Made by a program: the position numbers and the translations under genes. The notes beneath the pieces are model-generated. The model searched no databases, had not been told where the DNA came from, and was given only the letters and a program-made list of their open reading frames with translations. A stretch of 43,690 nucleotides of DNA. It comes from Candidatus Desulfatibia vada (GTDB lineage: Bacteria > Desulfobacterota > Desulfobacteria > Desulfobacterales > UBA11574). The stretch lies in NCBI GenBank assembly GCA_014383215.1, contig JACNIG010000244.1:1-43690 (forward strand). Reading direction: 5' to 3'. This document shows positions 1-8,457 of this stretch, in pieces; positions within the stretch are counted from its first letter, which is position 1, and every line of letters starts with the position of its first letter.

Positions 1-67
1 GAGGCGTACTTTAGTACGTCGAGGGCGGAAACCCGCGGAGAACGCCGCTCATCGGAAAAATAGCCAT

Positions 68-83
68 TTATGGATGGAAACTA
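68..83. repeat. Left copy of a 16-bp inverted repeat bracketing the first gene
   Basis: The 16 bases here are the exact reverse complement of positions 957-972. The pair encloses the small NTPase gene and the long hairpin that follows it. The preceding 67 bases hold no gene. They contain short self-complementary stretches (GTAC-TTTA-GTAC near 7-18) and look like the end of a larger repeat cut by the window edge. Confidence 0.6.
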
Positions 84-126
84 ATTATCCTTTCAAAATT
101 AAAGGTGGCAATCCACAATTTTTTCC

Positions 127-157
127 TGTAATAAAATCGTAAAACGATTTTATTACA
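127..157. repeat. Perfect 14-bp inverted repeat just upstream of the first gene
   Basis: Fourteen bases (127-140) are followed by a 3-nt AAA loop and their exact reverse complement (144-157). The right arm ends 12 nt before the ATG at 170. It is AT-rich apart from a central CG step and could be an operator, an RNA hairpin in the leader that masks translation, or the terminator of an upstream gene outside the window. Only the symmetry is directly seen. Confidence 0.6.
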
Positions 158-169
158 AAAAGTATCTTC

Positions 170-697
170 ATGCGCACAACTAATTGGTATGTCATAACCG
201 GGGCACCGTGTTCCGGCAAAAGCGCGGTTATAGGCGGACTTGAACAACTAGGGTACCGGGTTGTTCATGAAGTTGCCCGTGCATTTATCGATGAAGAATT
301 GCAAAAGGGGAAAGATATCGCCCAAATCAAGGCCGATATATTATCCTTTGAACGGCATATTATAGATACAAAGCTGTCGATTGAAAAATCACTTCCAGAT
401 GATATGCTTATTTTTTTTGATCGGGGAGTACCGGACAGTATCGCGTATTATATTTTGGAAGGATTAAGCCCGGATTATCCCACCAAGAAGAGCAAGCTGA
501 CCCAGTATAAAAAAATTTTTTTCTTCGAAAGACTTAAATTTGAAAAAGACCGGGTGCGTTCGGAAGATGACAAGATTGCAGCCAAGCTGGATCGCCTCTT
601 AACAGAAAGCTATCAAATACTGGGATACAGTGTCATCCGCGTTCCACTGCTGTCTGTAGATGAACGTATTGACTATATATTAAAGCATCTATGCTGA
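170..697 (+). CDS. Small AAA_28-like P-loop NTPase/kinase-like protein
   Basis: This 175-residue cytosolic protein begins with a beta strand and a Walker A P-loop GAPCSGKS at residues 11-18. A DRGVPDSIAYY segment around residue 87 resembles the Walker B/nucleoside-binding region of the AAA_28 (NadR/Ttd14-like) family of predicted ATPases, whose members are about 170-200 residues, so the gene looks full length. The family resembles nucleotide and nucleoside kinases, but most bacterial members have no proven substrate, so no reaction is assigned. The gene stands alone, enclosed by a 16-bp inverted repeat pair. Its stop codon lies at the very start of the long hairpin element at 695-962. No clear Shine-Dalgarno site precedes the ATG. 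Confidence 0.7.
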   Translation: MRTTNWYVITGAPCSGKSAVIGGLEQLGYRVVHEVARAFIDEELQKGKDIAQIKADILSFERHIIDTKLSIEKSLPDDMLIFFDRGVPDSIAYYILEGLSPDYPTKKSKLTQYKKIFFFERLKFEKDRVRSEDDKIAAKLDRLLTESYQILGYSVIRVPLLSVDERIDYILKHLC

Positions 698-962
698 ACT
701 AGTGTAATTTCTCAACAACCTCGGGGAAAAGGGCTTCAGGGTTTTTCAAAAAAGGTGATATCCTGGTCGTCTGCCATGGCATCTCACGGTGACCAAATAT
801 TTATGATTGCTGCCGAAACGTTTTACAACTTCTCGAATAATTTGACAAATCATAAATATTGGGTCACCCTTAAATAGCGTATTTGATAGCGCCTTTTTTG
901 AAAAATTCTGAAGCCCGACAATTTTCTAAACCCTAACTTATTGAGAAGTTACGAACTAGTTT
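695..962. repeat. Long imperfect palindrome (MITE-like or structured RNA element)
   Basis: Nearly the whole gap between the NTPase gene and gpmI folds on itself. Segment 697-715 pairs with 941-960, 731-757 pairs with 889-917 (one mismatch cluster), and 788-808 pairs with 848-868 (20 of 21 bases). The tip is near 809-847. It has no coding potential of its own, but its right end supplies a spurious TTG in frame with gpmI. This is the structure expected of a non-autonomous mobile element or of a long RNA hairpin; which one cannot be told from a single copy. Confidence 0.75.
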
Positions 963-972
963 CCATCCATAA
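957..972. repeat. Right copy of the 16-bp inverted repeat
   Basis: Exact reverse complement of 68-83, immediately outside the right end of the long hairpin and just before the gpmI ribosome binding site. See the left copy. Confidence 0.6.
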
Positions 973-988
973 GCAAAAAGGAAAAATC

Positions 989-2539
989 ATGCGGCCTGTA
1001 TGTTTGATAATTCGCGACGGATGGGGGTATAGTGAAATCAAAGAAGGCAACGCCGTGCTCGCCGCCAAAACCACTAATATAGACTTTTACAAGGACAATT
1101 ATCCGTGGACACTTTTAGATTGTGCCGGTGAACCTGTGGGACTCCCGGATGGTTATCAGGGTTCGTCCGAAGTGGGGCACCTCAACATGGGCGCCGGGCG
1201 GATCGTCATTCAAGAACTCAAACGCATTGACGACGGGCTGCGCACGGGCGAGCTTTTTAAGGCAGAGAGGTGGCAAAATCTTGTATCCAATTGGAAGGAA
1301 AAACAGAGCCGCCTGCACCTTTTGGGTCTGCTTCAGGACGAAGGGGTGCATGCCCATCAGGAGCATCTTTTCAAAATTATGCGCCGGGCGCGACAAGAAT
1401 TTCCAGCAGGACCCATCATCATCCACCCTTTTCTGGACGGACGCGATACCCCGCCGCGCAGCTGCCTGGAATACCTTGCCAGGCTAAAACAGGTGATGGA
1501 AAAAGTCGGCGGCTGCACCATCGGTACGCTAATGGGCCGTTACTATGGCATGGACCGCTCCAGCAATTGGGGACTTACTGATATTGCCTATGATTGTATT
1601 GTTTCTTGCCAAGGACGCAAGTCCCCTGATTACGAGACTGCGGTTAAAAAATCGTATGAGCATGACAAAACCCCGGACAACGTAGATATGTTTGATGAAT
1701 ATGTTTACCCGCATGTATTGAGCAACTATGACGGCGTTAGGGATGGCGACTGTATTCTGCACACTAATTACCGCCAGGACCGCGCGATCCAGCTATCCAT
1801 GGCGTTTATCGACCCAAATTATCCCGGAAAACCAAAGACCAAACCGACCGTGACCTATGTCGGACTGACGCGCTACTGGGATGAGTTTACCGAATATATG
1901 CTGGGAGCAATGGATGCTGCCGGCTGCATGGAGAATCTGCTCGGCGAGGTCATTTCCAGGGCAGGCCTGCGGCAACTGCGCATTGCCGAAACACAAAAAT
2001 TCAGGCATGTAACCAGCTTTTTCAACGGTAAGTCCACAACACCATATGAGAACGAGGACCAAATCGACATCCCCGGTCGCTTCGACCCGGCCACCTTTGC
2101 CAGCCACCCCGAAATGGAGGCAGATAACGTCACCGCCGAACTCCTTGAACGCCTCCGGGACAACCCATACCAATTTATAGTTGTGAACTATGCCAATGGC
2201 GACATGGTTGGCCATACAGGGAATATGGAGGCTGCTAAAAAAGCAATCGAAGTTGTGGACGCATGTGTGGGTAAGGTTGTCAATCGGCTGCTCGAACTCG
2301 ATGCGCATATCCTGATTACCGCTGACCACGGCAACTCCGAACAAATGATCGACTATCAGACCCACATGACCAAAACCAGTCATACCCTCAATCCTGTCGA
2401 ATTTATTTATGTTGCCGGCGATTCAAAGGGAAAGTCGCTTCTTAAACACGGCAAGCTTGCGGATATTGCTCCCACCGTTCTTTTCTTGCTCGGTCTGGAT
2501 ACACCGGAAGAAATGACCGCCCAGAACCTAATTGTCTGA
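989..2539 (+). CDS. gpmI: 2,3-bisphosphoglycerate-independent phosphoglycerate mutase
   Basis: GpmI interconverts 3- and 2-phosphoglycerate in glycolysis and gluconeogenesis, using two Mn2+ ions and a phosphoserine intermediate. The 516-residue protein has the usual family length. It carries the N-terminal metal-binding DGWG (residues 10-13), the catalytic serine in SSEVGHLNMGAGR (Ser60), the substrate-binding DGRDTPP segment, and C-terminal metal ligands in NGDMVGHTGN and ADHGNSEQM. I chose ATG 989 because AAGGAAAAA lies just upstream and the next residues match the family start. An in-frame TTG at 941 lies inside a repeat and is unlikely. An Arg precedes the DGWG motif where most homologues have a hydrophobic residue. 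gspA follows after 12 nt, so the genes are probably cotranscribed. Confidence 0.95.
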   Translation: MRPVCLIIRDGWGYSEIKEGNAVLAAKTTNIDFYKDNYPWTLLDCAGEPVGLPDGYQGSSEVGHLNMGAGRIVIQELKRIDDGLRTGELFKAERWQNLVSNWKEKQSRLHLLGLLQDEGVHAHQEHLFKIMRRARQEFPAGPIIIHPFLDGRDTPPRSCLEYLARLKQVMEKVGGCTIGTLMGRYYGMDRSSNWGLTDIAYDCIVSCQGRKSPDYETAVKKSYEHDKTPDNVDMFDEYVYPHVLSNYDGVRDGDCILHTNYRQDRAIQLSMAFIDPNYPGKPKTKPTVTYVGLTRYWDEFTEYMLGAMDAAGCMENLLGEVISRAGLRQLRIAETQKFRHVTSFFNGKSTTPYENEDQIDIPGRFDPATFASHPEMEADNVTAELLERLRDNPYQFIVVNYANGDMVGHTGNMEAAKKAIEVVDACVGKVVNRLLELDAHILITADHGNSEQMIDYQTHMTKTSHTLNPVEFIYVAGDSKGKSLLKHGKLADIAPTVLFLLGLDTPEEMTAQNLIV

Positions 2540-2551
2540 GACCTTTGAAAA

Positions 2552-4381
2552 ATGTACAATCATTTTTTCGGATTCAAAGAAAGACCGTTTAAGCTCGTAC
2601 CAAATCCGGCCTATCTATTCCTGAGCAAAAGCCACCAGGAAGCCATGGCGCATCTTGTTTATGCGGTCGGTGCCGGGGACGGTTTTGTGGAACTGACCGG
2701 AGAAGTGGGCACGGGCAAGACCACACTTTGCCGTGCATTTCTCGAACATCTGGACCAAAAAACGGAAGTAGCTTTTATCTTCAACCCTGTCCTTGATCCG
2801 GAAGAGTTTATCAGAGCCATCATTGATGAGTTCGGGATCCCTTCAGAGGGTAATACCACCAAAGAGCTTATGGATACTCTGAACAACTTTCTGATCGAAA
2901 AAAAGGCCCAAGGCAAAGACGTGCTCCTCCTCATTGATGAGGCTCAAAACTTAACCCGGGACGTGCTGGAACAAATTCGACTGATTTCCAATCTTGAAAC
3001 CACGCAGAGCAAGCTTTTACAAATCGTTCTGGTAGGACAGCCGGAACTCGCTACATTCCTCGGTTCCCACGATCTCAGGCAGCTTAGTCAGCGCATAACA
3101 TTAAGCTGCCGCCTTCAGCCGCTGACATACAAAGAGACTGAGGATTATATCAAACATCGCCTCAGTATCGCTTCCGGAAAACAGATAACGATGTTTTCTC
3201 GGGAAGCCGTCCGGAGAGTTTACCAATATTCACGGGGGATACCCCGGCTGATCAACATTGCCTGCGATCGAGCCCTTCTTACAGCCTACGGTCATGATCA
3301 GAAAAACATCAGCAACAAAATTGCCGCTATCGCCCTCAAAGAACTCGGCAAACGCGATAGGGAAAAACGCTTGGATTTGGGAGTCAACAAAAAAACGACG
3401 GCCGCGGTCGCTTGCGCGCTTTCAGCAACTTTACTGATTATATTATATGCTTTCGGAATTATTGATGTTTCTAAGCGTGTTGAAAATCAAAATACCCAAA
3501 GGATTACAGTCAAAGAAGCCTCTCAACAAGCTGCTTCCCACCAAGATACCAAGCCGGCCGACAAAGTTGAAACTGAATCGGACAGGAACCAGGTGCCCGG
3601 TTTCGAAAGCGTGGAACCTGATACCAGGAAGATCCAGGAACCTAATGTCGAAAACATGGAGCATGAATCCAAAAAAATGGCCGAGTTCAGCTCCGGAGAC
3701 CCGGAGCAGGGAGCCATGGCTGAGTTCGGTTTAAGGGATTTTCTTAAAATTAAATCACACCGTGCTTTCAGAGCAGAGGCCTTTAAGGCGGTCATGGAGT
3801 TGTGGGATGTTAATGCTGACTCGACTATGTATGTGGAAGATACGGTGGATGATTTCTCATTTTTTCTGCTGGCGGCAAACCAGAACCGATTTGCCGTTTA
3901 CCGTGTTGAGAGCGATCTTGAGCTGATTTTTAAATTGAGCCTCCCGGCAATCATGCAATTTCATAGGGCTGAAGGCAAGATTCCCGCCTATCTTGTTTTG
4001 TTTAAAATTGAAGGGGAAAAGCTTTCACTGAAAAATACGAGCACCAGTGATGTGATCATCTCATCGCCTTACGAGTTAAGGACACACTGGTCGGGGATTG
4101 CCTATATTCCGTGGAAAAATTACTTTGCTTTAACCGGTACAATTCCCGGGGATGCTAAGGGAGAGTCCATCATTACCTTAAAACTGCTTCTAAAGGATTT
4201 AGGATTCAGCGATATTGAGCTGAGTCCGGAATATGATGAAGAAACCCGCAAAGCAATCACCAAAATTCAGGCAGGCTATAATCTGCCGGTTGACGGTGTT
4301 GTGGGGTCTATGACCAAAATCGTTTTGTACAACCAAAAAAAGTCACTAAAGATTCCACACCTGGGCGGACCCGTAAGATAA
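2552..4381 (+). CDS. gspA: GspA/ExeA-type AAA ATPase with peptidoglycan-binding domain
   Basis: GspA is an inner-membrane ATPase that, with GspB, helps the type II secretion secretin pass or assemble in the peptidoglycan layer. The 609-residue protein starts with the typical MYNHFFGFKERPF segment, has Walker A GEVGTGKT (50-57) and Walker B VLLLIDEA (124-131), and an AAA region to about residue 270. One transmembrane helix follows at about 282-304, then a polar low-complexity linker, a peptidase-like degenerate region, and a C-terminal PG_binding_1 repeat (about 545-600, ending near DGVVGSMTKIVLY). GspB follows after 94 nt. No core gsp genes are in the window. The Shine-Dalgarno site is weak, and the gene probably depends on coupling to gpmI. 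Confidence 0.9.
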   Translation: MYNHFFGFKERPFKLVPNPAYLFLSKSHQEAMAHLVYAVGAGDGFVELTGEVGTGKTTLCRAFLEHLDQKTEVAFIFNPVLDPEEFIRAIIDEFGIPSEGNTTKELMDTLNNFLIEKKAQGKDVLLLIDEAQNLTRDVLEQIRLISNLETTQSKLLQIVLVGQPELATFLGSHDLRQLSQRITLSCRLQPLTYKETEDYIKHRLSIASGKQITMFSREAVRRVYQYSRGIPRLINIACDRALLTAYGHDQKNISNKIAAIALKELGKRDREKRLDLGVNKKTTAAVACALSATLLIILYAFGIIDVSKRVENQNTQRITVKEASQQAASHQDTKPADKVETESDRNQVPGFESVEPDTRKIQEPNVENMEHESKKMAEFSSGDPEQGAMAEFGLRDFLKIKSHRAFRAEAFKAVMELWDVNADSTMYVEDTVDDFSFFLLAANQNRFAVYRVESDLELIFKLSLPAIMQFHRAEGKIPAYLVLFKIEGEKLSLKNTSTSDVIISSPYELRTHWSGIAYIPWKNYFALTGTIPGDAKGESIITLKLLLKDLGFSDIELSPEYDEETRKAITKIQAGYNLPVDGVVGSMTKIVLYNQKKSLKIPHLGGPVR

Positions 4382-4475
4382 TATTCACCGCCCGGCCTGT
4401 TCCCGTCAAGACAGGAGCATTGCCAAACAAACCCTTTGAAAAATGGTAATTTATCAAAATGTAAGGAAATAAAAG

Positions 4476-5297
4476 TTGAGTTCCATTCTCAAAGCTCTGA
4501 AGAAACTTGAAAACGAATATCCATCTTCAGGATATGATCAACCTTGGCTCAAAGACATTGATGAAAAAGAGGCTTTTTTTGATCGTCTCAAAGGAAGCTT
4601 GACTACATATCGGCAAAGGTATGTTATTTGCGCCGCAGTTCTGCTGACTTTTATTGTAAGTGCAGCCATAATCTTTAAAACTGGTTATTTTAAAAAAACC
4701 GCTGCACCCCTGCTGGCCGAAAAGCAGCAGGTTGAAGCCGTGATACCGGCACCTTCCCTGCAAAAAAGAGCACAGGCTCCTTTGGCCTCAACTCCGGAGG
4801 GAAGCTCTAAACCCAAGTTATTCTATGCCCAGCGAACAGAAAAGCAAAATTTACCAAGCACTCGATCGGCCAAGGAAACAGGCCAAGTTTTACGTACAAG
4901 CAAACAAGCCAAAGTACTGAGCCCAGCCGCCAAAACTTCCGTGGTTCCGTTGCAGCAGCCTGTAAGGCCGCAGGCTGCAATAAAATCTTTGAAATCTTTT
5001 TCAAGTTTACAGCCTGGCAAAGATACCCAAACCGGAAAAGAAGCTTCCGTTCTTAAAATTTCGGAATCATCAAAACCCGATGGGACTGCAGATACAAAAA
5101 TACTAAATGACGTGAACGTGAAGCTGCAGGCCATCTCCTGGTCTGAAAATCCGGGAAAACGCCTGGCGGTGATCAACAACAGTATTGTGCGCCAGGGTGA
5201 TAGAGTCGGCAGCTATATTGTGACACAGATAAATAAAGATGATGTCCTTGTCCGGCAGCAAAAAGAGATTTGGACATTACCTTTCAGGCCGCGATGA
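4476..5297 (+). CDS. gspB: General secretion pathway protein B (T2SS assembly partner of GspA)
   Basis: This 273-residue inner-membrane protein begins with MSSILKALKKLE, the conserved cytoplasmic N-terminus of GspB-like proteins. One transmembrane helix follows at about residues 49-68, then a long Pro/Ala/Ser/Lys-rich periplasmic linker, and a C-terminal T2SSB domain (about 205-273) with the typical LQAISWSENPGKRLAVINN and GDRVGSY segments. GspB pairs with GspA in secretin assembly. The start codon is TTG at 4476, preceded by TAAGGAAATAAAAG. No ATG fits the conserved N-terminus. The order gspA-gspB is the usual one. No terminator is obvious downstream. Confidence 0.9.
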   Translation: MSSILKALKKLENEYPSSGYDQPWLKDIDEKEAFFDRLKGSLTTYRQRYVICAAVLLTFIVSAAIIFKTGYFKKTAAPLLAEKQQVEAVIPAPSLQKRAQAPLASTPEGSSKPKLFYAQRTEKQNLPSTRSAKETGQVLRTSKQAKVLSPAAKTSVVPLQQPVRPQAAIKSLKSFSSLQPGKDTQTGKEASVLKISESSKPDGTADTKILNDVNVKLQAISWSENPGKRLAVINNSIVRQGDRVGSYIVTQINKDDVLVRQQKEIWTLPFRPR

Positions 5298-5375
5298 CTC
5301 TACCCTATACTTGCATAAAATTATGTGTTCGATATAGGCTGTTACAACGAAAACCATTGCCAGTACTGGCTGATT

Positions 5376-5461
5376 CTGCCGCCTACGCTAAAGCTACGTC
5401 GTGCCAAGGGATACTGGTTCCTGCCGTCTACGCAGTGCTTCGCCGTGCCAAGGGATACTGG
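5376..5461. repeat. Tandem imperfect direct repeat in the gspB-galE gap
   Basis: Positions 5376-5417 and 5421-5461 are about 41-nt near-copies: both begin CTGCCG(C/T)CTACGC and share the exact 17-mer GTGCCAAGGGATACTGG. Nearby are the palindrome GCCAGTACTGGC (5360-5371), a CCCG-N7-CGGG hairpin around 5501-5515, and several AGCATC repeats (5525-5551). The rest of the 294-nt gap between these convergent genes shows no gene. Confidence 0.6.
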
Positions 5462-5591
5462 ATGTTTTTGGACTTCACTATTAGAGCATTCCTGAATATC
5501 CCCGCTAAAGACGGGATCTTCGACCAGCATCTAGCATCAAGCATCCAGCATCTATCTCATAAAGGCGACTGTCTCACGCCTATCCTCATAA

Positions 5592-6584
5592 TTAGTTAGA
5601 AGGATAACCATTAGGATGCGTTTTATGCCATTGCCAGGCTGTTTCGACGATAGCATTGAGATCTGCAAATTGTGGTTTCCATCCAAGTTCTTTAAAGGCC
5701 TTTTCGCTTGAACCTATGAGTACCGCCGGATCACCTGGCCGTCTTTCCACAATCTTTGCTGGAATTTGTTTGCTTGTAATATTCCGGGCAACCTCTATAA
5801 CTTCTTTGACCGAGTACCCATCACCGTTTCCAAGGTTATATTGCCCTCCCGGCAAACCGTTCAGCAGTCTGTTCAGGGCAAGCAGATGGGCCTGAGCCAA
5901 ATCATCTATATGAATATAATCCCGAATGCAGGTTCCATCTTTGGTCGCATAGTCATCTCCAAAAATATTTATTGTTTCCCTCTGCCCTAAAGCGGTTTTA
6001 AGCACAAGGGGAATAAGATGAGTCTCCGGATTGTGCTCCTCTCCTATTTCGCCCTCCGGATCAGCACCTGCAGCATTAAAATAACGCAAAGCAACATATT
6101 CCAGCCCGTATGCCGCTCTGAAATCTTGAAGAATCTGCTCAACCATTAATTTACTTCTGCCATACGGATTAATTGGGTTGTACGGATGCTGTTCCGTGAT
6201 GGGAATTTCTACAGGTTCGCCATAAACAGCGCATGAGGAAGAAAAGATAAAGTTTTTAATATTTTTCTTTAACATTTCTTCAAGTAAAGTAATTGTTGCC
6301 GCAACATTATTTTGATAGTATTTTCCGGGATCCTCAACTGACTCTCCCACGTAACAAAAAGCTGCGAAATGCATGACAACCGCTATCGAATGCTCTTTAA
6401 ATATTTGATCCAGCAGCTTTGTGTCGGCCATTTGTCCTGCTATAAACGGCCCCCATTTTACCGCCTGCCGGTGGCCGTAAACAAGGTTGTCTAAAACAAT
6501 AGGATGATATCCGTTTTTGGCCAGATATTTACACATGTAGGATCCAATGTAACCCGCACCCCCGACAATCAAAATGTTTTTCAT
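5592..6584 (-). CDS. galE: UDP-glucose 4-epimerase
   Basis: GalE interconverts UDP-glucose and UDP-galactose in the cytosol using tightly bound NAD+. The 330-residue protein is of family length, with the Rossmann motif GGAGYIGS at residues 8-15, the active-site serine in FSSSCAVYG, the catalytic YxxxK in YGRSK, and the NP(Y)GRSKLMVE and RYFNAAGADP signatures that mark true GalE rather than other short-chain epimerases. It is the last gene of the minus-strand nucleotide-sugar block, 15 nt after the dehydrogenase. It would provide UDP-Gal for surface polysaccharide. Confidence 0.93.
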   Translation of the reverse strand: MKNILIVGGAGYIGSYMCKYLAKNGYHPIVLDNLVYGHRQAVKWGPFIAGQMADTKLLDQIFKEHSIAVVMHFAAFCYVGESVEDPGKYYQNNVAATITLLEEMLKKNIKNFIFSSSCAVYGEPVEIPITEQHPYNPINPYGRSKLMVEQILQDFRAAYGLEYVALRYFNAAGADPEGEIGEEHNPETHLIPLVLKTALGQRETINIFGDDYATKDGTCIRDYIHIDDLAQAHLLALNRLLNGLPGGQYNLGNGDGYSVKEVIEVARNITSKQIPAKIVERRPGDPAVLIGSSEKAFKELGWKPQFADLNAIVETAWQWHKTHPNGYPSN

Positions 6585-6599
6585 TTCTTAATGGACTCC

Positions 6600-8288
6600 T
6601 TATGCATTTCTAACTTCATCTTTGATCCGTTTTACATGCCCGCGACCCAGTCCTTTGACTTCGCAGCCTAATTCAAAATAACGGCGTATCTTTTGATCAT
6701 CAAGTACGCCGAAGCAGTCGATGATTGCTGCCGGCCGGCCTGTCATTGCCACAATATCATCAGGATTCAGTTCAAGATAATCCTGATGCCTGACAGCTAT
6801 CAACACAGCATCGGCAAACTGTAAGGTTTCTTGTAGATCTTTATGCACACGGATATCACTGAGATTCTCCTGGTTCCTGAAAAACCTTGCTATGGAGTGT
6901 CCTACCGCGGGATAGGTGTCCTGCTTTTCAAGCTCCCACCAATGACGAACATAGGGGTCGTGGACGACTAGTTCTGCTCCCATCTCCGCTAATTTTCGGA
7001 CTATAATTTCCGAGCCGCTGTAACGGGTATCACCTACATCTTCCCGATAAGAGACTCCCAGGACGGCGATCCTGGAAGCTGCAACAATCTTTCCCATATT
7101 TCTAAGGGCATCGCGCGCCAGCTGGGCGGCCCGAAAACCACGGGTGTCGTTAATATCAATGGCTGCCGGCGTTATCTTGAAAATATCATCTTCAAACCCC
7201 ATAAGGGTATGATATGCCCAGACACCCAAACCGCCATCCTTGGGCAAGCAGTAGCCTCCGATACCCGGTCCTGGAAAGATAATATTGGAGTGCGTCGGCC
7301 GCACTTTAATAGCTTCTATGACTTTAATCAGATCCACCCCGTTGCGTTCGGAAAACAGGCTCCACTCATCTAGAAAAGCAAGAATTGTGGCCCGGTATGA
7401 GTTTTCCACTATCTTGCAGGTTTCACTTTCAATGGGTCGATCAAGCACTGTAAGAGGAAATTTATCCACGTTTAAAACATCCGAAAGGAATGCTGTGACG
7501 CGCTCACGGGCTGTTTCATTGATACCGCTGCATACACGCCAAAAATCACGAATGGACGCCACGTAATCCCGCCCCGGCATGACGCGTTCAAACGAATGGG
7601 CCAATAGTGGTTCAGTATCCTGGAGGCCACGCTTTTCAAACGCCTTTTTGATAATGGGATAAGCCACATACTCGGTTGTTCCGGGCGGTACTGTAGTTTC
7701 AATCAATACCAGGCACTCAGGGTTGATCTTTTCACCAATGATTTTCAGGCTTTTTTCCAGGGCAGCGATGTCGGCATTGCCCTGCTTAACATCCCCAATA
7801 GCTTCTTTGTTATAATCACACTGCACATCCACAACCACCACATCAGCAAGTGTCAGAGCATCATAGGTGAAACTGGCTGTTAAAGTTCTCTTTTCCTTGA
7901 CACAGCGGTAAATCATTGGTGCCACTTCCGGATCCTCCGCTTCTACGGGAGCAAGGCCGCGGTTGAGATACGGAATTTTCCAGTAAGATCTTGTCGAGGG
8001 GCGCTGCATCCCGATGACGAATTTTATGGGTTCCCCCTTCTTTTTATCAACTGAATCGGCAACAACCCCTGCCATCACGGCACCGACAAAGCCGACACCC
8101 ATGACCACCACGATTTCCCGCCCCATAAGACGCTGTTCCTCGACAAGGCTCTGTAAACGGTCGAATTCTTCTTGAAAGTCTTTATCTTCCGGCAGCGGAA
8201 AGGCTTCCCCTGACGGACAGACGGATGTTAGAGAATGTACATTCTGAGCAGCGTTTTCATCTTTACCGCTGGATTGTAACTTGGGCAT
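6600..8288 (-). CDS. Atypical UDP/GDP-sugar dehydrogenase family protein
   Basis: The protein belongs to the UDP-glucose/GDP-mannose dehydrogenase superfamily, which oxidises the C6 alcohol of a nucleotide sugar to a uronate with two NAD+. It has a Rossmann start GVGFVG (64-69), the ETTVPPGTTEY segment (about 197-207), a catalytic-Lys region ETCKIVENSYRA, the catalytic cysteine in GGYCLPKDGG (Cys347), and a C-terminal UDP-binding domain with VLGVSYREDVGDTRYSGS. At 562 residues it is over 100 longer than usual: a 58-residue charged N-terminal extension and an insert at about 85-135 account for this. I chose ATG 8288 because AAAGGAG precedes it; an upstream in-frame ATG at 8324 lies in a repeat. 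The substrate is unknown; UDP-GalNAc or UDP-ManNAc are possibilities given the neighbours. Confidence 0.8.
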   Translation of the reverse strand: MPKLQSSGKDENAAQNVHSLTSVCPSGEAFPLPEDKDFQEEFDRLQSLVEEQRLMGREIVVVMGVGFVGAVMAGVVADSVDKKKGEPIKFVIGMQRPSTRSYWKIPYLNRGLAPVEAEDPEVAPMIYRCVKEKRTLTASFTYDALTLADVVVVDVQCDYNKEAIGDVKQGNADIAALEKSLKIIGEKINPECLVLIETTVPPGTTEYVAYPIIKKAFEKRGLQDTEPLLAHSFERVMPGRDYVASIRDFWRVCSGINETARERVTAFLSDVLNVDKFPLTVLDRPIESETCKIVENSYRATILAFLDEWSLFSERNGVDLIKVIEAIKVRPTHSNIIFPGPGIGGYCLPKDGGLGVWAYHTLMGFEDDIFKITPAAIDINDTRGFRAAQLARDALRNMGKIVAASRIAVLGVSYREDVGDTRYSGSEIIVRKLAEMGAELVVHDPYVRHWWELEKQDTYPAVGHSIARFFRNQENLSDIRVHKDLQETLQFADAVLIAVRHQDYLELNPDDIVAMTGRPAAIIDCFGVLDDQKIRRYFELGCEVKGLGRGHVKRIKDEVRNA

Positions 8289-8316
8289 AGTTGCTCCTTT
8301 ATCGGTTCTGGGTTCC

Positions 8317-8457
8317 GGGTTCAAAGGTTCAAAGGTTCAGGAAATAATGGTTAACAATTAATAATTAACAATTGATTATTAGGTTCGGATTCAGCGTTCT
8401 AGGTTCAGCGTTCTGCATTAACCCCTGAACCTTTGAACCTCTGAACCCTGAACCTCT
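8317..8457. repeat. Inverted cluster of GGTTCA/TGAACC repeats
   Basis: The gap between the two dehydrogenase genes carries several copies of GGTTCAAA/GGTTCAG near 8317-8341 and of their reverse complement TGAACCTTTGAACC near 8424-8455, so the two ends can pair into a hairpin. An AT-rich stretch (8345-8380) and two GGTTCAGCGTTCT copies lie between. No gene is seen. Confidence 0.65.

Noticed and set aside
941-988. Longer gpmI start at TTG 941
   Set aside because: The added residues lie in the repeat element and do not match the family. ATG 989 has a ribosome binding site and the conserved N-terminus.
5376-5461. Possible CRISPR array
   Set aside because: Only two imperfect units that abut without spacers of regular size, and no cas genes in the window.
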